Source of the DNA: Cytobacillus sp. NCCP-133
Lineage (GTDB): Bacteria > Bacillota > Bacilli > Bacillales > Cytobacillaceae
DNA length: 64,000 nt
Reading direction: 5' to 3'
Assembly: GCF_026011715.1 (NCBI RefSeq)
Contig: NZ_BRVM01000011.1
Coordinates: 62,001 to 126,000, forward strand
Of this stretch, positions 9,030 to 17,375 are shown piece after piece. Positions within the stretch are counted from its first letter, which is position 1; each line of letters opens with the position of its first letter. The position numbers and the translations under genes are program-made. The notes beneath the pieces were generated by a model. That model did no database searches. It saw only the letters and a list, made by a program, of their open reading frames with translations, and had not been told where the DNA came from.

Positions 9030-11072
9030 ATGACAGAACTGCTATTAAAATATTTCCGAGCCAAGCAGCAGGAAGGTCAAACAGAGAAAGTTTATGATAC
9101 ACAATGTCCTTTCTGCAGTATGCAATGCAAAAAACAGGTAATTGAACAATCTATTGTAACAAGGAAGCAATATCGGGTTCTTGGAAAAGCAAATCCTACA
9201 TCACATGGACGTTTATGTATAAAAGGGTTGAATGCCCATCAGCATGCCCTGCATCCTGAACGCCTCAAATCTCCGCTGCTGAAAGTGGACGGAAAATTCG
9301 AACAGGTGTCATGGGAGAAAGCCATGGGGGTTATGAAGGAAAAATTCCAGAAAATTCAATCTGAGCATGGATTAAATGCTTTGTCCGTGTATGGCGGAGG
9401 CTCTTTAACCAATGAAACAGCTTATCTTCTGGGCAAATTTGCGAGAGTGGCATTAAGGACAAAATATATTGATTATAATGGGCGGTTCTGCATGTCTTCG
9501 GCTGCATCGGCTGCTATTCATGCTTTCGGGCTGGACCGGGGAATGACGAACGGATTAAATGATATTCCGCTGGCTGAATGTATTATTCTGGCGGGAACCA
9601 ATATTGCTGAATGCCAGCCAACACTTCTTCCTTATTTTGAAAAAGCGAAGGAGAACGGCGCTTTTATTATCGCCATTGATCCGCGGGAGACTTCCACAAC
9701 TAAAATGGCAGACTTGCACTTAAAACCGCAGCCGGGCAGCGATGCAGCCTTGGCAAACGGGATTTTGAAGGTCCTGGTAGAAGAAAAAGAGATTAACCTT
9801 CCGTTTATAGAGGGGAGGACAAAAGGATTTAAAGAAATTAAGGCCTATGTAAACACCCTTACGTTAGAAGAAGTTGAAGAATTGACAGGGGTACCTGCAA
9901 GTCAAATTAGGAAAACAGCTATTCTATTTGGGAAAGCAGCAACCGGGATGATTTTTACAGCAAGGGGCGTTGAACAGCAAACAGATGGATACCATACTGT
10001 CCGCAATTTTTTAAATATTCTTTTAATAACAGGGAAGATTGGTAAGCCTGGATGCGGCTATGGGGCAATCACTGGACAGGGAAACGGACAGGGAGGGCGG
10101 GAGCATGGCCTTAAAGCTGATCAGCTCCCCGGTTACCGTTCCATTGAAAATCAGGATCATCGGCATTATATCGCACGTGTTTGGAATATACGCGAAAGTG
10201 AATTGCCCGGCAAAGGTGTCTCTGCTTATGAAATGATGAATAAAATCGAGGATGGCGAGATTAAAGGAATGCTATTAATGGGCTCAAATCCCATCGTCTC
10301 TAACCCGAATGCAGACTTTGTGAAAAAAGCCCTGGAAAAACTCGATTTTCTTGTTGCTGCCGATATGTTTATTTCAGAAACAGCAATGCTGGCCGATTTG
10401 ATCCTGCCGGTAACTTCTTATTTGGAAAACGAGGGAACGATGACGAATCTGGAGGGAAGAGTGCTGCTTCGCCCGGCAAGCAAGCCGTGTCCAGGAGAAG
10501 TAAAACATGATTGGCAAATCATTTGCGAGATTTCCAGATTGCTAGGAAAGGAAGATTATTTTTCTTTTTCCGGACCAGAAGAAATATTCAATGAACTAAG
10601 AGAAGCCAGCAGGGAAGGTACTGCCGATTATTATGGTATCAATTATGAGCGTCTTAAAAAGGGGGATGGAATTCTATGGCCTTGCCCGGGTCCAGACCAT
10701 AAAGGAACTGAAAGGCTTTTTGAAGATTCCTTTGCCCACGAAGATGGAAAAGCTGTGATGATACCTGTATCCAATACATCTGAAATAGCAAAAGAGGCAA
10801 CTGATGGGGAATATCCGCTGTTCCTTACGACAGGAAGAGTGATTTCCCATTATTTAACCGGAGTTCAGACAAGAAAAAGTCCATCACTAGCGGCAAGAAA
10901 CTTTGAGTCTTTTGCTGAAATTCATCCGGAAACCGCTAAGAAGTTCGGTATTTTGAATAAGTCAATGATGAAGATTAAATCAAAAAAAGGCAGCATTATT
11001 GTTAGGAGCCAATGGACAGAAGATATCAGGCAGGATACCATTTTTGTCCCTTTTCATTGGGCTGAAAACTAA
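9030..11072 (+). CDS. nasC: Assimilatory nitrate reductase catalytic subunit NasC (premature stop near the end)
   Basis: 680 residues, molybdopterin guanine dinucleotide enzyme that reduces nitrate to nitrite in the cytoplasm with electrons from NasB. The N-terminal [4Fe-4S] ligands are C26, C29, C33 (CPFCSMQC) and C63 (RLCIKG). Molybdopterin oxidoreductase stretches follow (GGSLTNETAYLLGKF, GSNPIVSNP, TSYLENEGTMTNLEGR), then the molydopterin-dinucleotide binding domain (TGRVISHYLTGVQTRKSPSL). The frame stops at TAA 11070-11072 right after FVPFHWAEN. The same frame then continues for 32 codons with the usual family ending, so the gene appears to carry a nonsense change (probably CAA to TAA). 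Activity of the shortened protein is uncertain. Confidence 0.85.
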   Translation: MTELLLKYFRAKQQEGQTEKVYDTQCPFCSMQCKKQVIEQSIVTRKQYRVLGKANPTSHGRLCIKGLNAHQHALHPERLKSPLLKVDGKFEQVSWEKAMGVMKEKFQKIQSEHGLNALSVYGGGSLTNETAYLLGKFARVALRTKYIDYNGRFCMSSAASAAIHAFGLDRGMTNGLNDIPLAECIILAGTNIAECQPTLLPYFEKAKENGAFIIAIDPRETSTTKMADLHLKPQPGSDAALANGILKVLVEEKEINLPFIEGRTKGFKEIKAYVNTLTLEEVEELTGVPASQIRKTAILFGKAATGMIFTARGVEQQTDGYHTVRNFLNILLITGKIGKPGCGYGAITGQGNGQGGREHGLKADQLPGYRSIENQDHRHYIARVWNIRESELPGKGVSAYEMMNKIEDGEIKGMLLMGSNPIVSNPNADFVKKALEKLDFLVAADMFISETAMLADLILPVTSYLENEGTMTNLEGRVLLRPASKPCPGEVKHDWQIICEISRLLGKEDYFSFSGPEEIFNELREASREGTADYYGINYERLKKGDGILWPCPGPDHKGTERLFEDSFAHEDGKAVMIPVSNTSEIAKEATDGEYPLFLTTGRVISHYLTGVQTRKSPSLAARNFESFAEIHPETAKKFGILNKSMMKIKSKKGSIIVRSQWTEDIRQDTIFVPFHWAEN

Positions 11073-11171
11073 AATGTCAATCTCCTGGTATCGGATCAGC
11101 TCGATCCTGTTTGCCGTATGCCAGGTTTTAAAGTTACTGCGGTGAACGTAAGTCACTTAGAAAAACTATAA
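11073..11171 (+). other. Detached C-terminal tail of nasC
   Basis: Directly in frame with nasC after its TAA. Codes NVNLLVSDQLDPVCRMPGFK followed by 12 more residues and a TAA at 11169-11171. The L-D-P-x-x-R-M-P-x-F-K motif is the conserved end of assimilatory nitrate reductases. With it the protein would be 713 residues, close to the 710 or so of B. subtilis NasC. There is no ribosome site to express it alone. Confidence 0.75.
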
Positions 11172-11231
11172 GTTTAATAGGAGATATTTTATTCTAATAA
11201 ATTCAAATGATCGGGGAGGCTGTTTTTAAAA

Positions 11232-13646
11232 ATGGAAAAGAAGAAATTGGTCCTTGTTGGGAATGGAATGGCTGGTGTCAGGGCAGTGGAAGAAATTTTA
11301 AAAGTCGCTCCGGAGAAGTTTGAAATTACGATATTTGGAAGTGAACCCCATCCCAATTATAATCGCATTCTATTATCAAAAGTTTTACAGGGGGATACAG
11401 AAGTAAAGGATATTACCCTGAATGATTGGGACTGGTATGAAACCAACAATATTAGATTATACACAGATGAAACGGTAGTGAAGGCAGATCCTGGCAGGAA
11501 GGTCGTCGTCTCAGATAAAGGAAGAATTGAGCCATATGATGAGCTCATCCTGGCAACGGGGTCAGTGCCATTCATCCTTCCAATACCGGGAGCTGATAAG
11601 GAGGGGGTTACAGCTTTTCGGGATCTGGAGGATACCGATAAAATGCTGCAGGCTTCGAAAAAATATAAAAAGGCGGCTGTCATTGGCGGGGGGGTGCTTG
11701 GGTTGGAGGCAGCAAGAGGCTTATTAAATTTAGGCATGGAAGTATCTGTGATTCATATCTCCACTTTTTTAATGGAAAGGCAGCTGGACGAAACAGCAGG
11801 AAAGCTATTACAAAAAGAACTTGAAAAACAGGGAATGAACTTTTTACTTGAAAAACAAACACAGGCTATTATCGGAAATGAACGGGTGGAAGGCTTGATC
11901 TTCAGTGACGGTACTGTGCTGGAAGCTGATTTGGTTGTAATGGCTGTTGGAATCCGTCCGAATATTAAACTTGCGCAGGAAAGCGGATTACAAGTGAATC
12001 GCGGCATTGTGGTAAATGATTTTCTTGAAACGAGTATTCCCCATATTTATTCAGTCGGAGAATGTGCCGAGCATAATGGTATTCCATATGGTCTGGTCGC
12101 CCCTCTATATGAACAGGGGAAAGTGCTGGCCAAACATATTTGCGGGGTGGAAACTGCCCCGTATAAAGGTTCTGTTCTTTCAACCCAGCTCAAAGTATCA
12201 GGTGTGGAAGTATTCTCTGCAGGAGATTTTTTAGAAGATAAAGAGAAAAAAGCCTTAAAAATTTTTGATGACTATGAAGGTGTCTATAAAAAAATGGTCT
12301 TTCGTGGAAATCAGATCGTAGGAGCTGTTCTTTTTGGAGACAGTCAGGAAGGAAATCGTCTTTTTTCCCTGATTAAAAAGCAGGCCGATATCTCTGAAAC
12401 TGCGAAGGTCTCCCTATTACAGCCGGTTGGCCAGGATACGGGAGATAGCCTGGTCGCCGAAATGAGCAGCGAAGAAACAGTGTGCGGATGCAATGGTGTT
12501 TCCAAAGGGAGAATCATTGAATCCATTCAAGCTGAAGGATGCACAACAGTAGATCAAATTAAAGCCTGCACAAGCGCTTCCCGTTCCTGCGGAGGCTGTA
12601 AACCGCTGGTAGCTGATTTGCTTCAGCATACACTTGGAGCAGATTTTGATCGAAGCATCCAAAAAGAAGCGATCTGCAGCTGTACTTCATTATCGAGGGA
12701 TGAAGTAGTTGAAGAAATACGATCAAAAGGGCTAACCCATGTTAAGGAGGTAATGAATGTCCTGGGCTGGGTCTCTGAAGAAGGCTGTTCCAAATGTCGT
12801 CCAGCCATCAATTATTATTTGGGAATGGTCCATCCAACCCGATATGAGGATGAACGGGAATCACGCTATGTAAATGAAAGATTGCATGCCAATATACAAA
12901 AAGACGGCACCTATTCGGTGGTACCAAGGATGTACGGCGGGGTGACAAATTCGAATGACTTGCGCAAGATTGCCGATGTCGTTGATAAATACGAAATTCC
13001 TTTAGTAAAGGTTACAGGGGGCCAGCGGATCGATTTATTCGGTGTGAAAAAAGAAGATTTGCCTAAAGTATGGTCCGACTTGGATATGCCATCAGGCTAT
13101 GCATATGGAAAATCGCTTCGCACTGTAAAAACTTGTGTCGGCGAGCAATTCTGCCGTTTCGGAACCCAGGATTCAATGGGTGTTGGGGCAGCGTTGGAAA
13201 AGAAATTTGAAGGATTGCAGACTCCCCATAAAGTCAAAATGGCGGTATCCGCTTGCCCAAGAAGCTGTGCTGAGTCAGGGTTCAAGGATATCGGTTTTAT
13301 TGGCATAGACGGCGGCTGGGAAATCTATGTTGGCGGCAATGGAGGTAACCATGTAAGACGGGGAGATTTGCTTTATAAAGTGAAGACAGATGAAGAATTG
13401 ATGGAAATCACAGGTGCTTACCTTCAATACTACAGAGAAACAGCCAGTTATTTGGAACGCACCTCCGCGTGGGTAGACCGTGTAGGTCTGCCACATATCC
13501 AGTCGGTGCTGGATGATAAAGAGAAGCGCAAAGAATTAAATGTCCGAATGGATGAGGCGCTATCAGTATACAAAGATCCTTGGAAAGAGATTATCAATAA
13601 CAATAAAACAAAAAATGAGTTATTTGAAAGTCTTGTAAGATCATAA
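11232..13646 (+). CDS. nasD: Assimilatory nitrite reductase [NAD(P)H] large subunit NasD
   Basis: 804 residues, reduces nitrite to ammonium in the cytoplasm with NasE. Domains: FAD motif GNGMAGVR, NAD motif GGGVLGLEAA, second FAD motif YSVGECAEH, one BFD-like [2Fe-2S] region (CGCNG ... CTSASRSCGGCKP), a second cysteine set (CSCT ... GCSKC), and the siroheme/[4Fe-4S] domain with all four ligands present: C635, C641 (TCVGEQFC) and C675, C679 (ACPRSC). It is clearly a paralogue of the nasB product upstream, with intact catalytic cysteines. GGGGAGG precedes the ATG by 11 bases. Same operon as nasBC and nasE. Confidence 0.93.
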   Translation: MEKKKLVLVGNGMAGVRAVEEILKVAPEKFEITIFGSEPHPNYNRILLSKVLQGDTEVKDITLNDWDWYETNNIRLYTDETVVKADPGRKVVVSDKGRIEPYDELILATGSVPFILPIPGADKEGVTAFRDLEDTDKMLQASKKYKKAAVIGGGVLGLEAARGLLNLGMEVSVIHISTFLMERQLDETAGKLLQKELEKQGMNFLLEKQTQAIIGNERVEGLIFSDGTVLEADLVVMAVGIRPNIKLAQESGLQVNRGIVVNDFLETSIPHIYSVGECAEHNGIPYGLVAPLYEQGKVLAKHICGVETAPYKGSVLSTQLKVSGVEVFSAGDFLEDKEKKALKIFDDYEGVYKKMVFRGNQIVGAVLFGDSQEGNRLFSLIKKQADISETAKVSLLQPVGQDTGDSLVAEMSSEETVCGCNGVSKGRIIESIQAEGCTTVDQIKACTSASRSCGGCKPLVADLLQHTLGADFDRSIQKEAICSCTSLSRDEVVEEIRSKGLTHVKEVMNVLGWVSEEGCSKCRPAINYYLGMVHPTRYEDERESRYVNERLHANIQKDGTYSVVPRMYGGVTNSNDLRKIADVVDKYEIPLVKVTGGQRIDLFGVKKEDLPKVWSDLDMPSGYAYGKSLRTVKTCVGEQFCRFGTQDSMGVGAALEKKFEGLQTPHKVKMAVSACPRSCAESGFKDIGFIGIDGGWEIYVGGNGGNHVRRGDLLYKVKTDEELMEITGAYLQYYRETASYLERTSAWVDRVGLPHIQSVLDDKEKRKELNVRMDEALSVYKDPWKEIINNNKTKNELFESLVRS

Positions 13647-13670
13647 ATCATAGGATTGGAGGAGTTTCTA

Positions 13671-13997
13671 TTGGTAAATAAAAGTGTTGTCAAGGTTCTG
13701 ATAGGCTCTATGCATGAATTGCCAGAAAAACTGGGAAAAACGGTAAAAGTCGGCGGAATTGATATTGCTGTGTTCAGATTATCTAATGGCAAGATCCGTG
13801 CAATAGAAAATAGATGTCCCCATAAAGGCGGTGTACTGACTGAGGGCTTGGTCAGCGGAGATTCTGTTTTTTGCCCCATGCATGATTGGAAAATTTGTCT
13901 GGAAGACGGCAAAGTGCAAGCTCCTGATACGGGGTGCGTTCAAACTTATAAAACAGTAGTTGAGAATGGCAAAGTCTATCTTATAATAGAAGAATAA
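13671..13997 (+). CDS. nasE: Nitrite reductase [NAD(P)H] small subunit NasE (Rieske)
   Basis: 108 residues from the TTG at 13671, which has GGAGGAG 7 bases upstream; an in-frame TTG at 13656 would place that site inside the gene. Rieske [2Fe-2S] protein: ligands C49 and H51 (RCPHKGG), C68 and H71 (FCPMHDW). NirD-type small subunit that partners NasD. Starts 24 bases after nasD and lies 27 bases before the HemD-like gene. Confidence 0.9.
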   Translation: MVNKSVVKVLIGSMHELPEKLGKTVKVGGIDIAVFRLSNGKIRAIENRCPHKGGVLTEGLVSGDSVFCPMHDWKICLEDGKVQAPDTGCVQTYKTVVENGKVYLIIEE

Positions 13998-14024
13998 AAG
14001 AAGATTAGGCTGGAGGTTTTTTGG

Positions 14025-14840
14025 ATGAAAAAGCTGGAGGGAAAGCGAATTGCTCTCCTTGGATCAAGAAAAATAGAAGAAATAAGCAAAATTGTTGAAA
14101 ATCTGGGGGGGATCGCTGTTAGCAGGCCTGCGCAAGGTACATCCTTGCGAGTAGATACTAAATTAAAAGACCATATACAACGGATTACAGCAGGCAAGTT
14201 TGATTGGATTATCTTTACCACTGGTATAGGTGTGGAGACCTTGTATAATACAGCTTTAGAAATAGGGATGGGAGAAGAGTTTATTGGGACTCTGCATAAT
14301 ACAAGAATTGCAGCACGAGGCTATAAAACGGTTAATTTGCTAAAAAAGCTGGGACTATCACCTGAAGTCCGGGATGACGATGGAAGTACCGAGGGGCTGG
14401 TACGCAGCCTAGCAGCTTATTCTTTGGAGAAAAGCAATGTGGCTCTTCAGCTTTACGGCGACCCTGCACCAAGGCTAATCCAGTGGCTGGATGAACAGCA
14501 CGCTCAATATGAAGAAATTCTTCCGTATATCCACAATCCCCCGGAAACGGAAGTAATGGAAAGACTTCTTTCTGAGCTGCTTGAAGGAAAACTGGAAGCA
14601 GCGGTTTTTACGAGTACTCCACAGGTACGTCATTTAATTCAATTTGCATGTAAACAGGATGCCGAAAATCAATTGAAAAGGGCTTTCTCTGAAAAAGTTA
14701 TTGCTTTGGCAGTCGGAAAGGTAACCGCACAAGCATTATATGATGAAGGAATAAATCGGGTGATTTTCCCCAAGGTGGAGAGAATGGGCAGTGCTATTGT
14801 AGAACTGGCCAATTACTACCAGATGAACACCGGCGATTAA
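14025..14840 (+). CDS. HemD-like uroporphyrinogen-III synthase
   Basis: 271 residues. Two Rossmann-like halves as in HemD: GKRIALLGSRK at the start, DWIIFTTGIGVETLY in the first half, then EAAVFTSTPQVRHLI and AVGKVTAQALYDEGI in the second. It would close hydroxymethylbilane to uroporphyrinogen III, the precursor of the siroheme needed by NasD. The operon position between nasE and the SUMT gene supports a dedicated siroheme supply. The next gene also has a HemD-like C-terminal part, so two HemD domains occur in tandem, in addition to whatever hemD the genome has elsewhere. GGAGG precedes the ATG. Confidence 0.75.
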   Translation: MKKLEGKRIALLGSRKIEEISKIVENLGGIAVSRPAQGTSLRVDTKLKDHIQRITAGKFDWIIFTTGIGVETLYNTALEIGMGEEFIGTLHNTRIAARGYKTVNLLKKLGLSPEVRDDDGSTEGLVRSLAAYSLEKSNVALQLYGDPAPRLIQWLDEQHAQYEEILPYIHNPPETEVMERLLSELLEGKLEAAVFTSTPQVRHLIQFACKQDAENQLKRAFSEKVIALAVGKVTAQALYDEGINRVIFPKVERMGSAIVELANYYQMNTGD

Positions 14841-14863
14841 AAAGAAGACAAAGGGGTGGGGAC

Positions 14864-16354
14864 TTGAAAAAAGGTAAGGTATTTCTTGTAGGAGCAGGTC
14901 CTGGGGATGAAGGCTTGATGACAATAAAAGGGTTAAAAGCAATTCAGCAAGCAGATGTTATTTTATATGACCGGCTTATAAATCCCAGACTATTAGAGTA
15001 TGCCCCTTCCCATTGTGAGTTGACTTATTGCGGGAAAATTCCGCAGCAGCATTTACTTAAACAGGAATTAATCAATGATTTTCTTATTCAGAAAGCAATG
15101 GACGGATGCATTGTTGTCCGCTTAAAAGGCGGTGACCCGGGAGTTTTTGGCAGAGTCGGCGAGGAAGCCGAAGCGCTTGTAACAAATGAAATTCCATTTG
15201 AAATTGTTCCGGGAGTATCCTCCGGAATTGCGGCACCTTTATATGCAGGCATCCCTGTTACACATCGCGAATATGGTGTTTCCTTTGCGGTGGTAACTGC
15301 GCATGACAAATCGAAAGAAGGGAAGCCCCATATCGATTGGGCCGGATTAGTTGCTAGTGTCGATACCATTGCCTTCTATATGGGTGTATCCAACATCTCC
15401 TTTATTGCTGAAAATCTTATACAGCATGGAAAACCGGAAGAAACCCCGGTCATTCTTATCCAATGGGGGACGTATGGAAGGCAGCAGACAGTGCAAGGAA
15501 CACTGGGGAATATTGTAAAAAAAGTGAGGGAGACAGGAATTAAAAATCCTGCTATTACTTTAGTTGGTGATATTGTTTCGTTAAGGGATAAATTTAAATG
15601 GTTTGAAAAAAAGCCTCTGTACGGAAGGCAAATTCTTTTAGCGCGTACCGGTACCGCAAAAAGCCCTGTGGCGGAAATGTTAAAAGATCAGGGTGCAGAT
15701 GTCATTGAATTTCCGAAGTGGGCTAATAAAGAAGTTATGATAGATGAAACCATCCTCAATCAATTATTCATGTATGAACGTATTTTATTCACCTCGCATG
15801 AGAGCATCAATGAGTTTTTTGATTTGCTGATTAGCAGAAAAATAGATATTAGAAAACTGCACGCAACAATTTACTGTTTGTCTAAAAAATCGTTAAAAGT
15901 CTTAATAGATCGGGGATTATATGGTCATCTGGCAGATAATATGTATCATTCCGGAGGACTATTAATTATAGGTAATCGGAAAATGGATGAAAATAGGGGC
16001 TATTATTTTGACCGTTATGGAAAACATGATATTTTCCAGACCAGCGAAACAATCCTAGATGAAGCTTTTGTTCCTGTGGTAAAAAATATGCTTATGGAAG
16101 CTTCACTTGATACAATCGTATTTCCAAGCAGTTCCTCTGTGGATGCCTTTATCGAAAATGGAAGACCATATGATATAGTGGCAGAAGACATCTTAAAAAA
16201 CTTAACGATAGTTTGCATGGGAAGCAGTTCGGAGAAGCGAATCAGGGATTTTGGGTTTGAGCCCGATTCAATCCCTGCAGAACCATGTGCATCTAAGTTG
16301 CTGGAGGTATTAATTCAAGATAAAGTGCAGGAAAGAGTAATAGGAACATTATAA
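14864..16354 (+). CDS. nasF: Uroporphyrinogen-III C-methyltransferase fused to a HemD-like domain (NasF-type)
   Basis: 496 residues. Residues 1-240 are a SUMT methyltransferase making precorrin-2 for siroheme: VGAGPGDEGLMTIKG, RLKGGDPGVFGR and PGVSSGIAAPLYAGIPVTHRE are the standard motifs. Residues 255-496 look like a diverged uroporphyrinogen-III synthase domain (FTSHESINEFF, then FPSSSSVDAFIENG and CMGSSSEKRIRDFG). TTG start at 14864 with GGGGTGGG just upstream. Last gene of the nas operon, with a terminator about 20 bases downstream. Whether the C-terminal half is catalytic alongside the separate HemD-like protein is unknown. Confidence 0.85.
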   Translation: MKKGKVFLVGAGPGDEGLMTIKGLKAIQQADVILYDRLINPRLLEYAPSHCELTYCGKIPQQHLLKQELINDFLIQKAMDGCIVVRLKGGDPGVFGRVGEEAEALVTNEIPFEIVPGVSSGIAAPLYAGIPVTHREYGVSFAVVTAHDKSKEGKPHIDWAGLVASVDTIAFYMGVSNISFIAENLIQHGKPEETPVILIQWGTYGRQQTVQGTLGNIVKKVRETGIKNPAITLVGDIVSLRDKFKWFEKKPLYGRQILLARTGTAKSPVAEMLKDQGADVIEFPKWANKEVMIDETILNQLFMYERILFTSHESINEFFDLLISRKIDIRKLHATIYCLSKKSLKVLIDRGLYGHLADNMYHSGGLLIIGNRKMDENRGYYFDRYGKHDIFQTSETILDEAFVPVVKNMLMEASLDTIVFPSSSSVDAFIENGRPYDIVAEDILKNLTIVCMGSSSEKRIRDFGFEPDSIPAEPCASKLLEVLIQDKVQERVIGTL

Positions 16355-16373
16355 AACATAAATGGTTTCTATT

Positions 16374-16406
16374 CCGGCCTGTATAAAAATGGGGACCGGC
16401 TTTTTT
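16374..16406 (+). terminator. Terminator of the nas operon
   Basis: CCGG-CC pairs with GG-A-CCGG (one bulged A), followed by C and a run of six T. Confidence 0.6.
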
Positions 16407-16469
16407 GTAATAACAGAATTTATATCCTTTGGAACTTAGATAAAAAATCACCGGGAAGCCTAGGATAGA

Positions 16470-16745
16470 AGGGTTTCAAAAAGCGCAGTCAGATCAAAAT
16501 AATCTGCTGGATGACTTATTAATCTATTGGCCAAAAGAGAGGATTTTTCAGATGCGGATAATCCTTACAATATCAGCTATTTGGCCAATAATCCTGGCAT
16601 TCAGGATTATCTTCAGGAAATGCACCGGGAAGTTCTGCAGCACTATGTTGTCATGACTGTCGGTTGAAGAAGTATCTAAAGGCCGCGATCCACTGGAAGT
16701 TTTTGAAAGCTTGCTGCTTCTAAGCACTGGACGGGGCTGTACCTC
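16470..16745 (+). pseudogene. Possible decayed coding remnant, family not recognised
   Basis: Rightward sequence with protein-like frames but no start. One frame gives NPYNISYLANNPGIQDYLQE and MHREVLQHYVVMTV, then a stop. The neighbouring frame continues with VEEVSKGRDPLEVFESLLLL. A one-base shift near 16665 would join them. No ribosome site was found and I do not recognise the family. It may be chance, but the composition is unlike the surrounding non-coding DNA. Confidence 0.25.
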
Positions 16746-16833
16746 CCCTTTCCACTCATATATTTCACAGCCAACATGAAAATAAAGTGAAAAAGCTTAT
16801 TAATCTTATTAAGAAAATCCTGATAAATCGAAA

Positions 16834-16869
16834 ATGCCGGTATCAGGCCATTAAGCATGATACCGGCAT
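16834..16869 (-). terminator. Strong hairpin, terminator for the small gene on the minus strand
   Basis: 12-bp perfect stem ATGCCGGTATCA / TGATACCGGCAT. On the minus strand it is followed by TTTTCGATTTAT, so it serves the leftward small gene at 16876-17031. Confidence 0.8.
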
Positions 16870-16875
16870 TTCAGA

Positions 16876-17031
16876 TTATCGTTCCTCATCTCGATTTGTT
16901 TTTCTCTGCGTATTTTCATGAGCAACCTTTGAGAGCTGGTCCATTGGCTCCATCATCGATTCAAGCAGACCGCCATCCGCCTCAATGGACTTCTCCACAT
17001 TTTTGGATTGATTGACATCTGAATTGTTCAC
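16876..17031 (-). CDS. 51-residue hydrophilic small protein, unknown function
   Basis: GTG start at 17031 with GGGGTG 5 bases upstream, stop followed within 10 bases by a strong terminator. The product is charged and soluble, with a middle part (GGLLESMMEPMDQLSKVAHE) that could form an amphipathic helix, and it ends NRDEER. No signal peptide or membrane segment. The complete gene architecture argues that it is real. I do not recognise the family. Confidence 0.6.
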   Translation of the reverse strand: MNNSDVNQSKNVEKSIEADGGLLESMMEPMDQLSKVAHENTQRKTNRDEER

Positions 17032-17375
17032 TTTTTCACCCCATTTTAGTAAAGAATATTCTCTTGATAGAATGGACTTCTTCCTCTAAAATTATTCGAA
17101 AAATGGTTCACCGCTGATAATTCGTATGAGTGCACCCACTTCTTCTGATAGTGCAAAAACGGACTTTCCTTAGAACTACTTCTTTTAATCCCCAATCACC
17201 CCAGTTTAATAGCTCCCCTTTCACTCCTGTTTTTTTAAAGGTAATTAATAAACCCGTAAGGAAAGCCAAGTGGTTTCATTCAAAGAAGCTATTCCTGTCC
17301 TCATTAAAGGTTAAATTCCTATCCTATGGCAATAATGGATGATAAAAGACACTAGTAGGATATGGAGAAAATGGT
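17032..17375. other. Intergenic region, nothing recognised
   Basis: AT-rich spacer between the divergent small gene and the GltB-like gene. It should hold both promoters. No convincing -35/-10 pair, repeat or RNA was picked out. Confidence 0.4.

Noticed and set aside
17130-17342. Rightward 70-codon frame before the GltB-like gene
   Set aside because: Composition rich in Phe/Ser/Pro from AT-rich spacer, no ribosome site, overlaps the region expected to hold promoters.
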